Below, in pieces: positions 5,182 through 8,591 of a stretch of 8,591 bases of DNA (the stretch's first letter is position 1; each line of letters opens with the position of its first letter). The stretch spans positions 1-8,591 of the forward strand of contig CAYRJN010000165.1 in NCBI GenBank assembly GCA_964424545.1. Direction: 5' to 3'. The stretch comes from JAUVIB01 sp964424545. GTDB taxonomy: Bacteria; Calditrichota; Calditrichia; Calditrichales; Calditrichaceae. Both the position numbers and the translations under genes were made by a program. The notes below the pieces were generated by a model. It had not been told where the DNA came from. It saw only the letters and a program-made list of their open reading frames with translations, and did not search any database.

Positions 5182-7338
5182 GTGTCAAAATTTAGCGACG
5201 ATGAATTGATTAAAGATGAACGTTTCGGGAAGATAATTCTTAATATTTGCCGCGGATATGTGACGGAAATTGGTGATAATAAATTTATTTTATCTCAAGA
5301 TGCGCTTGTTGAAATATATCATAATTCGCTCGGTTATTTTTTTCGTCTACTTTTTTTGCTGCTTGCCGTATCGCGAAAACGACTCGGCGAATCCGTCCAT
5401 CTTGAACCTCTGACTTCGCGCAGTCTGTCTATTCTTAACGATTCACGATTTAATCAAAGCGATTTTTCGTTATGGACAGATTTAAAACATATTTTTGACA
5501 AGGTGTATAGAGAAAGTGACGGGTTTCTGTTTTACACGCATGATTATACCAATTTAATCGACAGCGTAAAAATAAGCGATAAATATCTTGCTCCCGTGTT
5601 ATTTTATCTGAAAAATATTGAAACGGAATCGGGCATTAAATTCCGAGACCTGAACGAACGGTTTATCGGCGCTCTATATGAACAATGGTTGGAACGTTCC
5701 TTAAAAATAATTAACGGGGAAGTCGTTTTTAACGGTGATAAAAACCAGCGACGCACAACCGGTTCGTATTATACACCGGAATATATTGTAGATTATATCG
5801 TAGAACATACCGTCGGTGCAAAAATAAGAGAAATAAAAAAAGGATTAAAAGCGGAAGCTATCGGTGGAGAAGACGATGTTGCCCATTTGTTATCACTTAT
5901 AAAAATATTGGATCCGGCTATGGGAAGCGGCCATTTTTTGTTGAACGCTGCCAATTATGTTGTGCGCGCTTTTAACAGGTTGTCCGATAAATATTTTACG
6001 ACCGATTTTTTAGTAAATCATAACGAAATGTTTTGGAAAAATCGGATTTTGAAATTTTGTATATTTGGTGTTGATTTAAATCCGCTTGCCGTTGAGTTGA
6101 GTAAATTTTCGTTTTTTCTTGCCGGGTATTCGGATAAAAATACGCTGCCGCTTTTTGATAAACAGTTTAAACAGGGCAATTCTCTGATTGATAACGATAT
6201 TATCGACGATCAAGCCTTTCACTGGCGGAAGCGCTTTCCCGCCGTATTTGAGCGTTCCGACGGCTTCGACTGTATCATCGGCAATCCTCCTTACGGTAAT
6301 TTATTGAGCGTGGAAGAGAAATCTCATATTATATTCCATTATCCCGATCCAAAAGATAAACTGGGCGATAATATAGTAAAACCCTTTATCAGCCGCGCCT
6401 GGCAGGTAGCCGCTCACGATGCTTATATTTCTTTTATTATTCCAAAAAGTTTGGTTTTTGTGTCGAGTTGGAGCGATAGCCGTAGATTACTTTTGGAGAA
6501 TTTAAATTTACTTGAAATAGCTGATAACGGTCAATGTTTTAACGGTGTATTATTGGAGATGATTACCTTTGTAGCCCGTAAAAACCAACGACGAAAAAAA
6601 AGAATAAAAGTTGTAACGCATTATTCTCCGTTACAGAAAAAATTTCTACCATTAAAAAAAGAAATTAATCTATCCTTAAAATATTTCAGCAAAGAATGTT
6701 TTATCATCTCTGTTATGAACGAAGACGAGGTGAAAATGTTTGAAAAGATTGATTCCGTTTCCGTACCGCTGGGAAAAATTGCACATATATTTCGAGGATT
6801 TTCATTAAACAATAAATTGCTTTCCATTCCCGATTTTGAAAATCCGGTTAAAATAATACGAGGGCGGCATATTGAACGCGGTCATTTACGCGGATTCGAT
6901 TACATTGACCGTTCCTTTCTTCCTAAATATTTTAATACAGGCGATATCGTGTTACAGGAAATCGTGGCGCATATTTATACGCCTCGACCGCATATTAAGA
7001 TAATCGGTGCCTTAAATCGCCGCAAAATAGTCTCCGTCAACACGGTTACTAATATTAAATTAAATATAGACGCACCCGTAACCGCCGAGTATCTGCTCGC
7101 TTTATTACATACGGAATTAATGAATTTATATATTTACCGTATGATTTACATCAACTCGTTCCGCACCATGCACTTTTCCGGTAAATATACTGAAAAAGTT
7201 CCAGTGCCGTTGCTTCCGAATACTTTAATGCATGAAATAGAAAATTTATTAAACGAATCTATTGAGCGTTTTCCCCATAATGACCAGTATAACAAGACAA
7301 TTGAGGATAGATTCAAAGAATATATTTTATCGCTTTAG
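5182..7338 (+). CDS. Eco57I/type IIG-like adenine-N6 DNA methyltransferase without a visible nuclease domain
   Basis: A 718-residue class I methyltransferase predicted to move a methyl group from S-adenosylmethionine to adenine N6 in a specific DNA sequence. Residues 1 to about 190 are a helical region resembling the linker of type IIG enzymes (YFFRLLFLLLAVSRKR; FIGALYEQWLE). GSYYTPEYIVDYIV from residue 194 opens the catalytic domain. Motif I is DPAMGSGHFLL (D244-G250), an acidic motif lies in FGVDLNP (D298), and the catalytic motif IV is N368-P-P-Y371. A TaqI-like target-recognition region spans about 527-675 and includes RGRHIERG and LLALLHTELMNLY. Type IIG enzymes are usually about 900-1200 residues with a PD-(D/E)XK nuclease at the N-terminus; that portion is absent and no nuclease gene is adjacent. 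It could be an orphan regulatory or defence methyltransferase, a modification-only subunit, or a shortened type IIG enzyme. The GTG start has GAGAG four bases upstream, and the frame is closed by TGA at 5131 with no better start between. Confidence 0.88.
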   Translation: MSKFSDDELIKDERFGKIILNICRGYVTEIGDNKFILSQDALVEIYHNSLGYFFRLLFLLLAVSRKRLGESVHLEPLTSRSLSILNDSRFNQSDFSLWTDLKHIFDKVYRESDGFLFYTHDYTNLIDSVKISDKYLAPVLFYLKNIETESGIKFRDLNERFIGALYEQWLERSLKIINGEVVFNGDKNQRRTTGSYYTPEYIVDYIVEHTVGAKIREIKKGLKAEAIGGEDDVAHLLSLIKILDPAMGSGHFLLNAANYVVRAFNRLSDKYFTTDFLVNHNEMFWKNRILKFCIFGVDLNPLAVELSKFSFFLAGYSDKNTLPLFDKQFKQGNSLIDNDIIDDQAFHWRKRFPAVFERSDGFDCIIGNPPYGNLLSVEEKSHIIFHYPDPKDKLGDNIVKPFISRAWQVAAHDAYISFIIPKSLVFVSSWSDSRRLLLENLNLLEIADNGQCFNGVLLEMITFVARKNQRRKKRIKVVTHYSPLQKKFLPLKKEINLSLKYFSKECFIISVMNEDEVKMFEKIDSVSVPLGKIAHIFRGFSLNNKLLSIPDFENPVKIIRGRHIERGHLRGFDYIDRSFLPKYFNTGDIVLQEIVAHIYTPRPHIKIIGALNRRKIVSVNTVTNIKLNIDAPVTAEYLLALLHTELMNLYIYRMIYINSFRTMHFSGKYTEKVPVPLLPNTLMHEIENLLNESIERFPHNDQYNKTIEDRFKEYILSL

Positions 7339-7506
7339 GATTCTATTTTTTTGATGTATTGTTTTATTTTAAGTAAAGGTTTATAAATGCTAAAGTATTT
7401 ATTTAGATAGATAGGTCTATTATTCAAAATTGTTCTTTAATTGTGAATTGTTTAAATTTTTTATAACGAATTTTTGCCCATTTCAACCGAAGTAAAGGTT
7501 GACGGT
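7339..7506. other. AT-rich intergenic gap before the UROD-like gene
   Basis: This 168-base gap has no gene and no clear terminator. AAGTAAAGGTT occurs twice (7371-7381 and 7490-7500); the second copy supplies the AAAGG that may serve as ribosome site for the next gene. TTGTTC (7430-7435) and TAAATT (7453-7458), 17 bases apart, are a weak promoter candidate. Confidence 0.3.
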
Positions 7507-8591
7507 ATGATTACAATACAAGTCAGTGTTTCTAAAGGATGGCTTCATAAAGAAGGAGGTTTTTCCTTTCCTGAGAAATACTATTTTGATCCGTATTTTA
7601 GGTGGGAGCAGGATAGAAAAGCGGACCGTTTTCTTAATAATTTATTCCCAGATTTGCCTATTTACAATATGGAATCCAATCTTGTTCAAGCTCCATACTT
7701 TAATCCTCATCAAATTTTGATCGGCGGAATACAACCGAATATGATTATCGGAATGTCGCTTGGAGCAAAACTTATATGTCCCGACGACAGAGACGCCGAT
7801 ATTGACGAAAAACCATGTGAAACGCTTAAAAGCGTAAATGAATTGCCTTCGCCAAAGGACATTCTAAATAGAGAAATAATAAAACTCTTTGATATGCAGA
7901 TTGAACAAATCTATGAGGATCGTCCCGATTTGAGACCTATACCACCCTTCTTTTGGGACTCCTCAGGCAGAGCAACCATTCACGGACTGCTTACCACCGC
8001 GCAGAAACTTTTTGGGGAAAAAGTATTTTTGATGATGTTTGAAAATTCACAAGAATTTAAAAAGATTTTAAAATGGATTACCGATGTCTATATATTATTG
8101 ATTGAACATTATGCAGCTCTCGCCGATATTTTAATTACATCCGTTCATATCGGCGAATGTTCGGCTGCCATGGTCAGCGGCACACAATTTAGCGACGCTG
8201 TTCTGGAGCAGACAAATCGTCTTGCCAAAGTTTGCCAAGCGGTAAGAATGCATTCATGCGGTTTTTCCGACCATTTGCTTGAATCGTTCTCGAAAATAAA
8301 TAGACTCTCCATAATCGATACGGGATCCAACACATCCGTTGCAAAGATACGCAGGATATTTGGAAGGGACTTTATGATTAATATCGCCCCACCGTTGGAA
8401 ATATTTAATCTCAACACGGAAGATAATGCCGTAGAGGATTGGCTTGAAAAGACCTTGCGCGATAATAAAGAGGGCCCGCTGCAAATCGAATTTCACATTG
8501 AAGCGAGTTATTCATTGGAAAAATGTTTGCAGGTATTTAATAGTATCGGAATTTCAAAAAATAGGCATAATAAGCCGTTTCTTATGACTTT
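7507..8591 (+). CDS. Uroporphyrinogen-decarboxylase-superfamily protein, likely corrinoid-type methyltransferase (3' end outside window)
   Basis: The frame is open for 361 codons from ATG at 7507 to the window edge without a stop; family members are mostly about 340-400 residues, so little should be missing. The product looks cytoplasmic, with no signal peptide. Superfamily features include GMSLGAKLICPDD near 80-92, a segment ending in RMHSCG (residues 247-252) with the His-x-Cys zinc pattern H249/C251, and VAKIRRIFGRDFMINIAPP, which fits the late beta-alpha part of the UROD barrel. HemE's N-terminal RQAGRY signature is absent, so it is probably not a haem-synthesis decarboxylase. The His-x-Cys pair is shared with zinc methyltransferases such as MtaA, MtbA and CmuA, which move methyl groups between corrinoid proteins and thiols. 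A third ligand may be H330 or C340; this is inference. AAAGG about nine bases upstream supports the ATG; an upstream in-frame TTG at 7474 is a less likely start. Substrate unknown. Confidence 0.75.
   Translation, partial: MITIQVSVSKGWLHKEGGFSFPEKYYFDPYFRWEQDRKADRFLNNLFPDLPIYNMESNLVQAPYFNPHQILIGGIQPNMIIGMSLGAKLICPDDRDADIDEKPCETLKSVNELPSPKDILNREIIKLFDMQIEQIYEDRPDLRPIPPFFWDSSGRATIHGLLTTAQKLFGEKVFLMMFENSQEFKKILKWITDVYILLIEHYAALADILITSVHIGECSAAMVSGTQFSDAVLEQTNRLAKVCQAVRMHSCGFSDHLLESFSKINRLSIIDTGSNTSVAKIRRIFGRDFMINIAPPLEIFNLNTEDNAVEDWLEKTLRDNKEGPLQIEFHIEASYSLEKCLQVFNSIGISKNRHNKPFLMT

Noticed and set aside
7526..7720. 64-codon open frame on the plus strand
   Set aside because: Overlaps the UROD-like gene in another frame; the frame from 7507 stays open over 1,085 bases with clear family motifs.
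8145..8496. Two overlapping minus-strand open frames
   Set aside because: Antisense to the UROD-like gene around its HSCG motif, with no independent support.
7507..8591. HemE (haem biosynthesis uroporphyrinogen decarboxylase)
   Set aside because: The N-terminal RQAGRY substrate-binding signature is missing and a His-x-Cys zinc motif typical of corrinoid methyltransferases is present.

Overview
The window holds five genes, all on the + strand: four complete and one running off the right edge. They are separated by AT-rich gaps of about 170 to 285 bases, so they look individually transcribed rather than one operon. In order they are a secreted TlpA/ResA-type thioredoxin (443-1009), a membrane-anchored penicillin-acylase-family Ntn hydrolase (1289-3670), an ApbE-type FAD:protein FMN transferase lipoprotein (3859-4896, TTG start), a stand-alone Eco57I/type IIG-like adenine-N6 DNA methyltransferase (5182-7338, GTG start), and a uroporphyrinogen-decarboxylase-superfamily protein (7507 to beyond 8591) that resembles the zinc methyltransferases of corrinoid systems rather than HemE.

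The DNA is bacterial and moderately AT-rich. Shine-Dalgarno sequences are recognisable before several genes. The ApbE lipobox ends in Ser-Cys, the thioredoxin is exported, and the repeats follow the GTCAT...GGAATC pattern of dispersed palindromic repeats. Together these suggest an envelope-bearing, probably anaerobic bacterium, perhaps from the FCB group or a neighbouring candidate phylum. That placement is a low-confidence inference, because no ribosomal or other phylogenetic marker is present.

Layout: 1-442 has no supportable gene. It carries a cluster of short palindromic repeat units (about 25-204), a 23-base-period direct repeat and a perfect 12-base palindrome. The first three genes all encode envelope proteins: redox of periplasmic thiols, amide hydrolysis outside the cytoplasm, and flavinylation of membrane redox proteins. 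They may share a cellular location but show no sign of a shared pathway. The 3671-3858 and 4897-5181 gaps hold further repeat-like sequence, including one GC-rich copy in reverse orientation just before the methyltransferase. The methyltransferase is the likeliest accessory gene: it has a full catalytic and target-recognition part, no visible nuclease domain, no nuclease neighbour and some very AT-rich stretches. The last gene belongs to a superfamily that often works with corrinoid proteins, but its right-hand neighbours are outside the window.

I found no tRNA, rRNA, CRISPR array or insertion sequence. I do not see a clearly new multi-gene system. The best leads are the nuclease-less methyltransferase, the unusual UROD-like protein and the palindromic repeat family.
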